A stretch of DNA of 64,000 nucleotides from Xanthobacteraceae bacterium (GTDB taxonomy: Bacteria > Pseudomonadota > Alphaproteobacteria > Rhizobiales > Xanthobacteraceae). The position numbers were made by a program, and so were the translations under genes. The stretch is from contig JAHBZB010000003.1 of NCBI GenBank assembly GCA_019635635.1, positions 372,001 through 436,000 of the forward strand, given 5' to 3'. Positions 27,471-36,308 of this stretch are shown in pieces (position 1 is the stretch's first letter; every line of letters starts with the position of its first letter). Below the pieces are notes generated by a model. It searched no databases. It saw nothing but the letters and a program-made list of their open reading frames with translations, and was not told the origin of the DNA.

Positions 27471-29261
27471 TCAAATCCGGTAGCCGGCGCGGAATGCGCC
27501 CCAGTGGCGGCCGAGCACACGGATCGGAGCCACGATTTCCCACATCATGAAGATGTGCCCGCCGCCCATATCGCGCGGGTAATACTGGATCATGTAGGGC
27601 CGCGTGTTACGCGCGGCCGACAGACCGGCACGGTCGTCGAAGATACGCTTGTTGCGCGCGTTGGCCGTATTCCATTCGATTTCGCCGGGACGCTGCGCCA
27701 GCGAGTACTTCTTGTTGTGTACCGGAAGGTAGGCGTTGCGATCGACCGCGCCGCAGAACACCATGCGCTGGTCCGCGGCAAGCAGCGGCTCCTGTATCGG
27801 CCACAGTTCCTGCTCGAGCGCGGCCAGATAAGGCTTGTCGTACTGCACCGGGTTCGTGCCGGGGATCGGCTCGTAATGGTTGTCGAACATCATTTCGGCA
27901 GTGACCTTGCCGGAATGAATCAATCGTTCGATTGCGCCGCCGATCTTGTCCGCCGTCGTAATTGCAAGATCGATGAAGTCCTTGTTGTCGTCCCTGATCT
28001 TGTCGAGCTTGCGCTTGAGCGATGCGGCGGAGTCCTGAGCCACGTCGAAAAAGGCGCAGTGAATGCCGAGTTCGGTGCGATTCACGACCCGCGCCGCGAT
28101 ATTTCCGGCGCCGGGAATATCGATATGGATGTTCTCTCCCACCCGGAGATTCCAGGTATCCGACGGCTTGAGCAGTACGCCGCCGTCGCCGACATCGACA
28201 GTCACCGCATCTGACTTCATGCCGGCCGCGGTCACCGTGACGCTCCAGTCGCAAGGCAGCCGGTCGAACTGACGACGGTCGCCGATTTCGGTCGCCCGCA
28301 GGAAGATGCTGAGTCGTTTTCTGAGCGTCGCCGCAAGGTCCGAAGCGGTATGCGCGGAAGCGTCGATTTGCGCGCCTTCCGTGCGCGCGCTCTCGGCCGC
28401 ACCGCGGATCTTCTCGACGCTCCGCGCCACCGTGCCGATGAAATTCGAATTGTCGGATGCGTTCACCGACAATTCCGCGGTGGTCGCGACCTGTTGTTCG
28501 ACGGATGACGATACGGTCGCGAACAGCGGGCGAATTTCCTCGATGACATTCGCGATCCGGCCGAGCATGGCCATCGACTCGTCGGCGTCCTTGCGCAGCG
28601 CGTCGATCTTAGACGTGATTTCGGAAATCGCCTGCTGCGTTTCCGCGGAGAGCGCCTTGACCTCGTTTGCAACCACCGCGAAGCCGCGGCCTGCATCGCC
28701 TGCGCGCGCGGCTTCGATGGAAGCGTTCAGCGCAAGCAGATGTGTCTGCTTTGCGATCGTGGAAATGAAGGTCACGACCTTGCCGATGTCGGCGGACGAC
28801 GCCTGGAGCCGCTCGACCTGCTTTCCAGTTGTGCTTGCTGCCTCGCTTGCCTCGGCTGCCAGATCGTTTGCCTTGTGAATCTGCGTGCTGATCAGGGTCG
28901 AGGATTGCGCAAGTTGCTCGGTCGCGGTTGCAAAAGCGTTGACGTTGGTTTCGGCAATGCCGACCTGTTCGGAAAGATTTGCGGCGGAACCGGTGATCGC
29001 TTCGAGCGACCTTGCGGAACTGCCGATGCCTTCATGCACGCTTTTCGCGGCGTCGCCGACTTTCAGAATCAATACGCCGAGGTCGGATTCAAGGAGATCG
29101 AGGGACTCGCGGACACGATGCAGCGTGTCTTCGCCGTGCTCCACGCGCGTCACAGCTTCGTGGTCCGCCGCAGCATCATTGCTGCCGCCGGCCAATTCCC
29201 TGCCGCCGTCCGTTTGCCGCCAAGCCTGCGCCACGAGTCCGTCGTTTCCTATCCCCGGCAA
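27471..29261 (-). CDS. Soluble methyl-accepting chemotaxis protein with PilZ domain and C-terminal sensor-like region
   Basis: This protein of up to 596 aa has no membrane helices. An MCP signalling domain covers about 50-315, with the conserved tip region IAKQTHLLALNASIEAARAG. A PilZ domain (about 330-420) has RQFDR, which fits RxxxR, and DVGDGG in place of DxSxxG. A 150-residue C-terminal region (PYMIQYYPRDMGGGHIFMM) resembles the PAS/Cache-like ends of cytoplasmic alphaproteobacterial MCPs. It may couple cyclic di-GMP to chemotaxis signalling. The start is uncertain: the TTG at 29261 lies in a hairpin loop without a ribosome site; a GTG at 29234 follows GGGGATAGGA. Confidence 0.88.
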   Translation of the reverse strand: MPGIGNDGLVAQAWRQTDGGRELAGGSNDAAADHEAVTRVEHGEDTLHRVRESLDLLESDLGVLILKVGDAAKSVHEGIGSSARSLEAITGSAANLSEQVGIAETNVNAFATATEQLAQSSTLISTQIHKANDLAAEASEAASTTGKQVERLQASSADIGKVVTFISTIAKQTHLLALNASIEAARAGDAGRGFAVVANEVKALSAETQQAISEITSKIDALRKDADESMAMLGRIANVIEEIRPLFATVSSSVEQQVATTAELSVNASDNSNFIGTVARSVEKIRGAAESARTEGAQIDASAHTASDLAATLRKRLSIFLRATEIGDRRQFDRLPCDWSVTVTAAGMKSDAVTVDVGDGGVLLKPSDTWNLRVGENIHIDIPGAGNIAARVVNRTELGIHCAFFDVAQDSAASLKRKLDKIRDDNKDFIDLAITTADKIGGAIERLIHSGKVTAEMMFDNHYEPIPGTNPVQYDKPYLAALEQELWPIQEPLLAADQRMVFCGAVDRNAYLPVHNKKYSLAQRPGEIEWNTANARNKRIFDDRAGLSAARNTRPYMIQYYPRDMGGGHIFMMWEIVAPIRVLGRHWGAFRAGYRI

Positions 29262-29269
29262 AGGATAGG
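29248..29269. other. Hairpin spanning the proposed MCP start codon
   Basis: CCTATCC (29248-29254) and GGATAGG (29263-29269) form a perfect 7-bp stem with an 8-base loop that contains the TTG at 29261-29259. It could mask the region near the MCP start or be a regulator site. Its position also weakens the TTG as the true start. Confidence 0.35.
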
Positions 29270-29327
29270 CTGATTCTCTTGCCGGGCAGCGCGCCTTTCG
29301 CCGCCCGCTACGAAAATTTGACGTTCG

Positions 29328-30302
29328 TCAGGGCAATAATACCGTCTGACCGGTAGTATTGCGGGCCTCGAGATCGCGGTGCGCCTGCTGGGCTTCCTTC
29401 AGCGGATAGGTCTGGTTGACCCGGATCTTCACCTTGCCCTTCTCGATGACCTTCATCAGGTCCTTCGCACCGGCTTCGAGTTCCTTCCGGGTCGCAAAGT
29501 AGTGGGCCATGGTCGGACGGCTGACGATCAGCGAGCCTTTGGTGGCGAGGATGCCGAGATTGACGCCTTCGACCGCGCCCGACGCGTTGCCGTAGCTGAC
29601 CAGCATGCCGCGCGGCTTGAGGCTGTCGAGCGAACTCATGAAGGTGGATTTGCCGACGCCGTCATAGACCACGTCGCACTTCTTGCCTTTGGTGATTTCC
29701 GCGACCCGCTTCGCTACGTCTTCGTCGCGATAAAGAATGACGTGGTGGCAGCCGTTCGTCTTAGCGATCTTCGCCTTGTCCTTGGATCCAACCGTGCCGA
29801 TCACGGTGGCGCCGAGTGCGTTTGCCCATTGGGTGAGGATCTGGCCGACGCCGCCGGCGGCCGCATGCACCAGCACGACGTGCTTCTTCTTTACCTTGAA
29901 GAGCGAACGCAGCAGATATTGCGCAGTCAGGCCCTTGAGCATCATCGCGGCGGCGGTCTTGTCGCTGATGCCTTTCGGCAGCTTGATGAGCTTGTCGGCC
30001 GGAAGATTGCGCTCGGTGGTGTAGGAGCCCATCACCGTGCCGTAGGCGACGCGGTCGCCCTTCTTGAAGCCCTTTACGCCCTTACCGACCGAGGCGACGA
30101 CGCCCGCGCCTTCGTTCCCGGGTATGAAGGGATAGGCGGCGGGTTTGTAGAGACCGGTGCGAAAATAGGTGTCGATGAAGTTGAGGCCGATCGCGGTCTG
30201 CTTGACGCGAACCTCGCCCGCTCCCGGCTCCGGCAGGGTGACTTCCTCATACTTAAGAACTTCAGGACCGCCGGTCTCATAGACCCGAACCGCAAACGCC
30301 AT
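29328..30302 (-). CDS. NADPH:quinone oxidoreductase (zeta-crystallin type, MDR family)
   Basis: This 324-aa zinc-free medium-chain dehydrogenase starts MAFAVRVYETGGPEVLKYEE, has the quinone oxidoreductase signature GNEGAGVVASVG near residue 65, and the NADPH-binding motif AAAGGVGQ near 150. It reduces quinones by one or two electrons. The start at 30302 (MAFAV) is preferred to an ATG four codons earlier. It stands 98 bp after the SDR gene, possibly in the same transcript. Confidence 0.92.
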   Translation of the reverse strand: MAFAVRVYETGGPEVLKYEEVTLPEPGAGEVRVKQTAIGLNFIDTYFRTGLYKPAAYPFIPGNEGAGVVASVGKGVKGFKKGDRVAYGTVMGSYTTERNLPADKLIKLPKGISDKTAAAMMLKGLTAQYLLRSLFKVKKKHVVLVHAAAGGVGQILTQWANALGATVIGTVGSKDKAKIAKTNGCHHVILYRDEDVAKRVAEITKGKKCDVVYDGVGKSTFMSSLDSLKPRGMLVSYGNASGAVEGVNLGILATKGSLIVSRPTMAHYFATRKELEAGAKDLMKVIEKGKVKIRVNQTYPLKEAQQAHRDLEARNTTGQTVLLP

Positions 30303-30400
30303 TGCTTCCTCCACCTCTACGCCGCCGTCTTCGCAGCGGACGATGTTCTAGCTTCTTTGTTTGTCACATACGAGGGCGGCGGCGTGCAAACGCTCCGGCG

Positions 30401-31147
30401 CTAACGCCCGCCGGAAACGCGCATGATCGTGCCCGCGACATAGCTCGCCTGCTCCGAAAGCAGGTAGAGGATCGCGTCCGCAACCTCTTCGGCGCTACCT
30501 GGGCGGCCCATGGGGATCATCGAGCGAAGGCGCTGGACCCGATCGGGCTGGCCACCGGACGCATGGATTTCAGTGTCGATCATGCCCGGCGCGACCGCAT
30601 TGACGCGAATGCCCTCACCGGCGACTTCCTTCGACAGGCCGACGGTTAGGGTATCGATCGCGGCCTTGCTCGCGGCATACCAGACATACTCGCCCGGCGC
30701 GCCGAGGAAGGACGCCATCGAGCCGAGATTGACAATGACGCCGCCCTCGCCGCCCCGCGCAGTCGACATGCGGCGGACCGCCTCGCGCGCGACAATCATC
30801 GCGCCGGTTACGTTGACGTCGATCACGCGGCGCATCATCTCGGTCGGCGCGTCGGCGAATTTGCTCGCGGTGCCGATGATGCCGGCATTGTTCACCAGAT
30901 GCGTGAGCTTGCCAAACTTGTCGACCGCTTCAAACATTCTTTGAATGTCGGCGTCTTTTCCCATGTCGCCCTGCACTGCGATCGCGCGCGCATTGCTTTG
31001 CTCGATGTCGGCAACGACTTCGTTGGCGGCCTTTTCGTTGCCGACATAATTGACGACGACGTCATAGCCCTGACGTCCGGCAAGACGCGCCGTCGCCGCA
31101 CCGATGCCGCGGCTGCCGCCGGTTACGAGCAGAATCTTCTTTTCCAT
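30401..31147 (-). CDS. Short-chain dehydrogenase/reductase, FabG-like
   Basis: This 248-aa classical SDR has the cofactor motif TGGSRGIG (9-16), NNAGI, and the catalytic YAASK. The C-terminal region resembles sugar or 3-oxoacyl reductases, but the substrate cannot be told. It begins 9 bases after terC and is probably co-transcribed with it. Confidence 0.92.
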   Translation of the reverse strand: MEKKILLVTGGSRGIGAATARLAGRQGYDVVVNYVGNEKAANEVVADIEQSNARAIAVQGDMGKDADIQRMFEAVDKFGKLTHLVNNAGIIGTASKFADAPTEMMRRVIDVNVTGAMIVAREAVRRMSTARGGEGGVIVNLGSMASFLGAPGEYVWYAASKAAIDTLTVGLSKEVAGEGIRVNAVAPGMIDTEIHASGGQPDRVQRLRSMIPMGRPGSAEEVADAILYLLSEQASYVAGTIMRVSGGR

Positions 31148-31156
31148 CCCGGTCTC

Positions 31157-31948
31157 TTACTTCTTCTTCGTCCGCTTTTTCGTCTTTGCGCGCGCGCTCT
31201 TCGCAGGGGCGGCCGCTTTCGCCTTACGGGTATTCTTGCGCGACGCGATATTGATGCCTTCCACGAGACCCGCGAAGGCCATCGAGAAGTAGATGTAACC
31301 GCGCGGGATCTTGAAGCCGAGACCGTCGGCGACGAGTGCGATGCCGATCAGGAGCAGGAACGCGAGCGCGAGCACCTTCGTGGTCGGATGCCGCGAGATG
31401 AAATCCGAAATCCAGCCCGACGCGGCGTACATGATGACGACCGCGATCAGGACCGCGATCACCATGATCTCGATGTCCTCGGCCAGACCGATCGCGGTGA
31501 TGATCGAGTCGATCGAGAATACGAGGTCGATCAGGATGATCTGGAAGATGATGGTCCAGAATGCGCCGGACGCGACAGAGGGCTTGGCGGCGCCGTGCGC
31601 GCCTTCGACTTCCTTGTGCAGTTCTTGTACCGACTTGACGATCAGGAACACGCCGCCCGCGAACAGCACGATGTCGCGCCAGGAGAAACCGTGGCCGAAC
31701 AGCGTGAACACCGGCTCCTTCAGCGCGATGATCCAGGTCAGCACGAACAGCAGCGCGATCCGGAAAATGAGCGCGAGGCCAAGCCCGATCTGTCTTGCGC
31801 GCTTCGCCGCCTGTTTGCCGAGACGCTGCACCAGCAAGGAAATGAAAATCACGTTGTCGATACCGAGCACGATCTCGAGCACGGTCAGCGTAATCAGCGC
31901 GACCCACGCAGAGGGGTCAAACAGCCATTCAAATAGGGGAAAGCTCAT
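31157..31948 (-). CDS. TerC family integral membrane protein
   Basis: This 263-aa membrane protein has about seven hydrophobic segments and the TerC motif LEIVLGIDNVIFIS with acidic residues within the first helices, repeated as LIDLVFSIDSIITAIG. TerC proteins are linked to metal ion (often manganese) export and tellurite resistance. The last 35 residues are extremely Lys/Ala/Arg-rich (a histone-like tail). The ATG overlaps the pcs stop by 4 nt. No other tellurite genes are nearby, so a metal role is more likely. Confidence 0.9.
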   Translation of the reverse strand: MSFPLFEWLFDPSAWVALITLTVLEIVLGIDNVIFISLLVQRLGKQAAKRARQIGLGLALIFRIALLFVLTWIIALKEPVFTLFGHGFSWRDIVLFAGGVFLIVKSVQELHKEVEGAHGAAKPSVASGAFWTIIFQIILIDLVFSIDSIITAIGLAEDIEIMVIAVLIAVVIMYAASGWISDFISRHPTTKVLALAFLLLIGIALVADGLGFKIPRGYIYFSMAFAGLVEGINIASRKNTRKAKAAAPAKSARAKTKKRTKKK

Positions 31949-32649
31949 AGGCGGGTCCGGAGGAATCCTGCGGCAAGAAAGTAAAGTCCTATCACGCCGA
32001 GAGCAATTACGGCATAGGCCGGCGGGGCAAGGTCATAGCCCAGTGCAAGCAGCGCGAATACAGCCCACGCACCGAGCAGTATCATGGTCAGCGAGCGAAA
32101 CCGTTTCACGCGCAACGGATGCAGGAAGGCGACCGGCACGAAAGTAAGCGCGCAGAACACCGCCACCGCCGCGGCAGAGATCGCGGGAGACGGTTTCAGC
32201 AGGAACAAATAGAACACGACGAGGTTCCAGCAGGCCGGGAAGCCGCGGAAGTACGCGTCCGCCGTCTTCATCCGCAGATCGGCGAAATAGAGCGCGCCGG
32301 TCATCGCGATTGCAGCGCTGGCGGCGTAGCTCCAGAGCGGCGGCATCAGTCCGCTCACCGAGAGCGCATAGGCCGGCACCATCACGTAGTTCAGATAATC
32401 GACGACGAGATCGAGAATATCTCCCGACCAGTGGGGCAGCACCTCCCTCACCCGCAGCCGCCGCGCGAGCGGACCGTCGATGCCGTCGAGGATGAGCGCG
32501 ATTCCGAGCCAGAGAAACATCGCGCTGAAGCGGCGTTCGTGCGCGGCAAGGAGCGCGAGCAGACCGAACGCGACCCCGCTTGCCGTCAATACATGTACGG
32601 CGAAAGCCTGCATCCGCTCGGCAAGGCCGTAAGGGCTGCGCGGGTCCAT
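31945..32649 (-). CDS. pcs: Phosphatidylcholine synthase
   Basis: This 234-aa membrane enzyme has about seven hydrophobic segments and the CDP-alcohol phosphotransferase motif in the Pcs form (DGIDGPLARRL, then SGDILDLVVDY). It condenses CDP-diacylglycerol directly with choline to phosphatidylcholine, a lipid typical of host- or plant-associated alphaproteobacteria. The start at 32649 gives MDPRSPYGLAERMQAFAVH. It is divergent from the UbiH-type gene with 72 bp between and is the first gene of a pcs-terC-SDR run. Confidence 0.92.
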   Translation of the reverse strand: MDPRSPYGLAERMQAFAVHVLTASGVAFGLLALLAAHERRFSAMFLWLGIALILDGIDGPLARRLRVREVLPHWSGDILDLVVDYLNYVMVPAYALSVSGLMPPLWSYAASAAIAMTGALYFADLRMKTADAYFRGFPACWNLVVFYLFLLKPSPAISAAAVAVFCALTFVPVAFLHPLRVKRFRSLTMILLGAWAVFALLALGYDLAPPAYAVIALGVIGLYFLAAGFLRTRL

Positions 32650-32721
32650 GCCGGATTCTTAAACCATTAGGTCGCGGACGCATATTTCGCGGTACGCGCA
32701 AAAATGAGGTAGTTTCCCCGC

Positions 32722-33927
32722 ATGTCGAAACCCATCCTAAATTGCGATGCAGCCGTCGTCGGTGGCGGTCCGGCCGGCTTGATCGCAGCACTCGCGCTCG
32801 CCCACGCCGGTACCAATGCAGTGCTACTCGCGCCCCGACCGTCGCACGCCGACCGTCGCACGACCGCGTTGCTTGGTGCCTCGGTCGATATTTTGCGCGC
32901 GCTCGGGATATGGGAATCCATTTTTGGCAAGGCGGCGCCGCTTGAGCGGCTTCGGCTCGCCGACGGCACGCGGCGGCTGATCCGTACGCCGGAAGTTACG
33001 TTCGACGCTTCCGAGATCGGTCTTGAGGCGTTCGGTTACAACATCGAAAACGAGACGCTGCTTTCAGTGCTGCGCGAAGCGCTCGGCCGTTACGAAAACC
33101 TGCGCGTGCTGGAGCGCTCCGCCGCGCGCGTCGAAACCACTGAAGAACGCGCCCGCCTTGTGCTCGACGACGGCGGCGAAATCGAAACGCAGCTCGTGGT
33201 TGCCGCCGACGGGCGTAATTCGCTTTGCCGTGCGAGCGCAGGCATCCGCACGACCAAGCGCGCGCTGCCGCAGACGGCACTGGCGCTGAACCTGCGCCAT
33301 ACGAGGCCGCATAAGAATACCTCGACGGAATTTCACACCGAGAGCGGCCCCTTCACGCTCGTGCCGCTGCCGGGACTTCGTTCGAGTCTGGTCTGGGTCT
33401 GCACGACCAGGGATGCCGAGCGGGTCCGCACTGCATCGGATGCGGAACTCGCGCGCGAGATCGAGGCGAAGTCCCATTCGCTGCTCGGAGAAATCGCTCT
33501 CGACGGCCCGCGTGGAATCTTCCCGCTCGGAATCGAAATCGCCGAAAAGTTTGCGGCGAACCGGATCGCGCTCGTCGGCGAAGCCGGTCACGTAATCCCG
33601 CCGATCGGCGCACAAGGCCTCAATCTCGGCATCCGCGACGCAAATGCTATTGCCGAGTTGGTTGCTGTCGCGGTCGCCCAAGGCCGCGATCCCGGCGGCA
33701 GCGATGTGACGGAAGCCTATGATTTTACCAGGCGCGGCGACGTGCGCGCCCGTGCGGTGGCGGTCGAAGCGCTCGGGCGCTCGCTGCTCAGCGGCTTCCT
33801 GCCGGTGCACATGGCGCGCGGCCTCGGGCTCGAAATCGCGTCGCGCGTGCCGTTTCTGCGGCGCGGATTGATGCGTGGTGGCCTTGGTGGCAGCCTTTCG
33901 GCGCGAGAGCGGTCCGAAATCGCGTAA
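32722..33927 (+). CDS. UbiH/UbiF-family FAD-dependent hydroxylase
   Basis: This 401-aa flavin monooxygenase has the N-terminal FAD motif VGGGPAGL, the DG motif VVAADGRNSL near residue 157, and the second FAD motif RIALVGEAGHVIPPIGAQGL near 290, which is the UbiH/F/COQ6 signature. Such enzymes hydroxylate the ubiquinone ring, though the exact ring position cannot be assigned here. It has its own promoter region, shared with pcs. Confidence 0.9.
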   Translation: MSKPILNCDAAVVGGGPAGLIAALALAHAGTNAVLLAPRPSHADRRTTALLGASVDILRALGIWESIFGKAAPLERLRLADGTRRLIRTPEVTFDASEIGLEAFGYNIENETLLSVLREALGRYENLRVLERSAARVETTEERARLVLDDGGEIETQLVVAADGRNSLCRASAGIRTTKRALPQTALALNLRHTRPHKNTSTEFHTESGPFTLVPLPGLRSSLVWVCTTRDAERVRTASDAELAREIEAKSHSLLGEIALDGPRGIFPLGIEIAEKFAANRIALVGEAGHVIPPIGAQGLNLGIRDANAIAELVAVAVAQGRDPGGSDVTEAYDFTRRGDVRARAVAVEALGRSLLSGFLPVHMARGLGLEIASRVPFLRRGLMRGGLGGSLSARERSEIA

Positions 33928-34002
33928 ATTTTCGGACAAAATGCCGATTTTGCGGAACATTCTCCGCATCCAGGAATCGTAATCGAGGGGTTATCTCCGC
34001 AA

Positions 34003-34039
34003 ATTGTGATTACTTGCCGCGATCGAATGCGGTCACAAT
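34003..34039. promoter_or_regulatory. Dyad upstream of egtB
   Basis: ATTGTGA (34003-34009) and TCACAAT (34033-34039) form a perfect 7-bp inverted repeat 23 bases apart, 49 bp before the egtB ATG. The half-site resembles CRP/FNR-type TGTGA, but the spacing is far larger than the usual 6. It may be a regulator site or a stem in the leader. Confidence 0.25.
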
Positions 34040-34087
34040 ATGCGTTCCGACTGCATCATCGCCAACGCCCCAAGCAAAGGCTTTGCC

Positions 34088-35365
34088 ATGACCGTGCCGG
34101 CTGCCACGCCTTCGACCGAGACCCTGCTCAGCGAATACCGCCGCGTGCGCGGCGACACCGAGAAACTCGCCGAGCCGCTTTCTCCCGAAGACCAGATCTT
34201 GCAGTCGATGCCCGACGCGAGCCCGGCAAAGTGGCACCGGGCGCACACGACTTGGTTCTTCGAAGCCTTCATCCTGAAGCAGTTCGACCCGGAATATCGC
34301 CCGTTCGATGAGCGCTTCAATTTTCTTTACAATTCCTATTACGAAGCGATGGGTGCGCGGCATCCGCGTCCGCAGCGCGGGTTGCTCAGCCGCCCGTCGG
34401 TCGAGGAAGTCGGCCGCTATCGCGCTCATGTCGATGCCGCGATGGAAAAACTGATTTCGCGCGATGCCGGCAACAAACAGAGCGAGCTGTCGACGCTGAT
34501 CGTGCTCGGCTGTCACCACGAGCAGCAGCATCAGGAATTGCTGCTGACCGACATGTTGCATCACCTCTCCTGCAACCCGATCAAGCCCGCCTATATCGAG
34601 CGTAAAGCGGATGCGCCGGGCAAAGCGACTCCGGCTAAATTCGTTTCGTTCGAGGGCGGGCTGGTCGATATCGGTTTCGAGGGCGACGGCTTCTTCTATG
34701 ACAACGAAGGTCCGCGCCATAAAACGTACTTGCGCCCTTTTGCAATCGCCGACCGCGCCGTGACCAACGGCGAGTGGCTCGAGTTCATGCGCGACGGTGG
34801 CTACGAGAACGTGACGCTGTGGCTTTCAGACGGCTGGTACAAGTGCGGCGAGGAAAGCTGGCGCGCACCGCTCTATTGGGAAGAGCGTGACGGCGCGTGG
34901 CACTCGATGACGCTCGGCGGCTTGCAACCGGTCAATCCGGCGGCCCCAGTCACGCATATCAGCTACTACGAGGCGGACGCGTTCGCGCGCTGGAGCGGCA
35001 AGCGCCTCCCGCTCGAAGCCGAATGGGAAATCGCATCCGCGGGGTTGCCGGTGAAAGGCAACACGGTCGGCACCGGCGCGCTGCGTCCGTTGCCCGCGAA
35101 GCCGAACGGCGTGCCGCTGCATCAGATGTTCGGCGACGTCTGGGAATGGACTGCGAGCCCCTATCAGCCCTACCCGGGTTTTCGCGCGGTGCCGGGCGCG
35201 GTCGGCGAGTACAACGGCAAGTTCATGGTCAACCAGTTTGTGTTGCGTGGCGGCTCCTGCGCGACGCCCGAAGGGCATATCCGCGCTACCTACCGCAATT
35301 TCTTCTACCCGCATCAGCGCTGGCAGTTCACGGGTGTCCGGCTCGCGCACGACATCGAAGGATAA
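34088..35365 (+). CDS. egtB: Ergothioneine biosynthesis protein EgtB (hercynine sulfoxide synthase type)
   Basis: This 425-aa enzyme has an N-terminal DinB-like domain with the iron ligands (His50/His53 in WHRAHTTWF; His144 and His148 in HHEQQHQE) and a C-terminal formylglycine-generating-enzyme-like domain (about 190-425, WEWTASPY and VLRGGSCATP). It makes the C-S bond on hercynine with oxygen. The ATG at 34088 is used; an ATG at 34040 adds 16 residues. egtD starts 4 bases after its stop. No egtA or egtC is seen, so whether the sulphur donor is cysteine or gamma-glutamylcysteine is open. Confidence 0.93.
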   Translation: MTVPAATPSTETLLSEYRRVRGDTEKLAEPLSPEDQILQSMPDASPAKWHRAHTTWFFEAFILKQFDPEYRPFDERFNFLYNSYYEAMGARHPRPQRGLLSRPSVEEVGRYRAHVDAAMEKLISRDAGNKQSELSTLIVLGCHHEQQHQELLLTDMLHHLSCNPIKPAYIERKADAPGKATPAKFVSFEGGLVDIGFEGDGFFYDNEGPRHKTYLRPFAIADRAVTNGEWLEFMRDGGYENVTLWLSDGWYKCGEESWRAPLYWEERDGAWHSMTLGGLQPVNPAAPVTHISYYEADAFARWSGKRLPLEAEWEIASAGLPVKGNTVGTGALRPLPAKPNGVPLHQMFGDVWEWTASPYQPYPGFRAVPGAVGEYNGKFMVNQFVLRGGSCATPEGHIRATYRNFFYPHQRWQFTGVRLAHDIEG

Positions 35366-35369
35366 TTGC

Positions 35370-36308
35370 TTGCTCGATAAAACGCAGGACAAAGCCTTTT
35401 ACGAGGACGTTGTTGCAGGACTTTCGCTTCCGCAGAAAGCGATTCCGCCGAAATATTTCTACGACGAGCGCGGTTCGCAACTGTTCGACGAAATCTGCGA
35501 CGTGCCGGAATATTATCCGACGCGCACGGAAGCCGCGTTGCTCGCGCGCGTAGCCTCCGAACTTGCGGCGCGCCTCGCAAACTTCGACCATCTCGTCGAA
35601 TACGGCAGCGGCGCGAGCCGCAAGACCCGGATCGTGCTCGACGCGCTGTCGCGGCTGCAGTCCTATGTGCCGATGGATATCAGCGAGGAGTTTCTACTCG
35701 GCGTCGCGGACAAGCTGAATGGCGACTATCCGAAACTGGAGGTCGTGCCACTGGTCGGCGATTTCACGAACGATCTGACGCTGCCCGCGGAGGTAAGGCA
35801 CGGGCGCAAGATCGGCTTCTTTCCAGGTTCGACCATCGGCAATCTCGGTCCCGAGGGTGGCAGGGATTTTCTCGCGCGGGCGCGGAAGCTGCTCGGGAAC
35901 GACGCCGCTTTCGTTCTTGGTGCCGATCTCGTGAAAGATGCCGACGTGTTGCGGGCGGCGTATAACGACCGCGCGGGAGTCACGGCGAAATTCAATCTCA
36001 ATCTCCTGTCGCGCATCAATCGCGAACTCGGCGCGAATTTCGACGAATGCGCGTTTCATCACGACGCGGTCTGGAACGGCGAGGAAAGCCGGATCGAGAT
36101 GCATCTGGTGAGCGATGCCGCGCAGTCGGTTGCCTTGAACGGACACACCTTCCGTTTCCGGCCAGGCGAAACCATCCACACCGAAAATTCCTACAAGTTC
36201 ACGCCGGCGCGGCTGACCGCTCTTGCAAAGGATGCGGGCTGGCATGCGGACGAAATCTGGACGGACAAGGAATTTCCGTTCGCGGTGGCGCTGCTTTCGG
36301 CGGCTTAG
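35370..36308 (+). CDS. egtD: L-histidine N-alpha-methyltransferase EgtD
   Basis: This 312-aa SAM-dependent enzyme trimethylates histidine to hercynine, the first step of ergothioneine synthesis. The SAM-binding motif is VEYGSGASRKTR and the family motif GFFPGSTIGNLGP is present; the N-terminal PPKYFYDERGSQLFDEIC is characteristic. The likely start is TTG at 35370, 4 bases after egtB; no ATG lies near. Its stop directly abuts the stop of the convergent CaiB-type gene with no spacer. Confidence 0.92.
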   Translation: MLDKTQDKAFYEDVVAGLSLPQKAIPPKYFYDERGSQLFDEICDVPEYYPTRTEAALLARVASELAARLANFDHLVEYGSGASRKTRIVLDALSRLQSYVPMDISEEFLLGVADKLNGDYPKLEVVPLVGDFTNDLTLPAEVRHGRKIGFFPGSTIGNLGPEGGRDFLARARKLLGNDAAFVLGADLVKDADVLRAAYNDRAGVTAKFNLNLLSRINRELGANFDECAFHHDAVWNGEESRIEMHLVSDAAQSVALNGHTFRFRPGETIHTENSYKFTPARLTALAKDAGWHADEIWTDKEFPFAVALLSAA

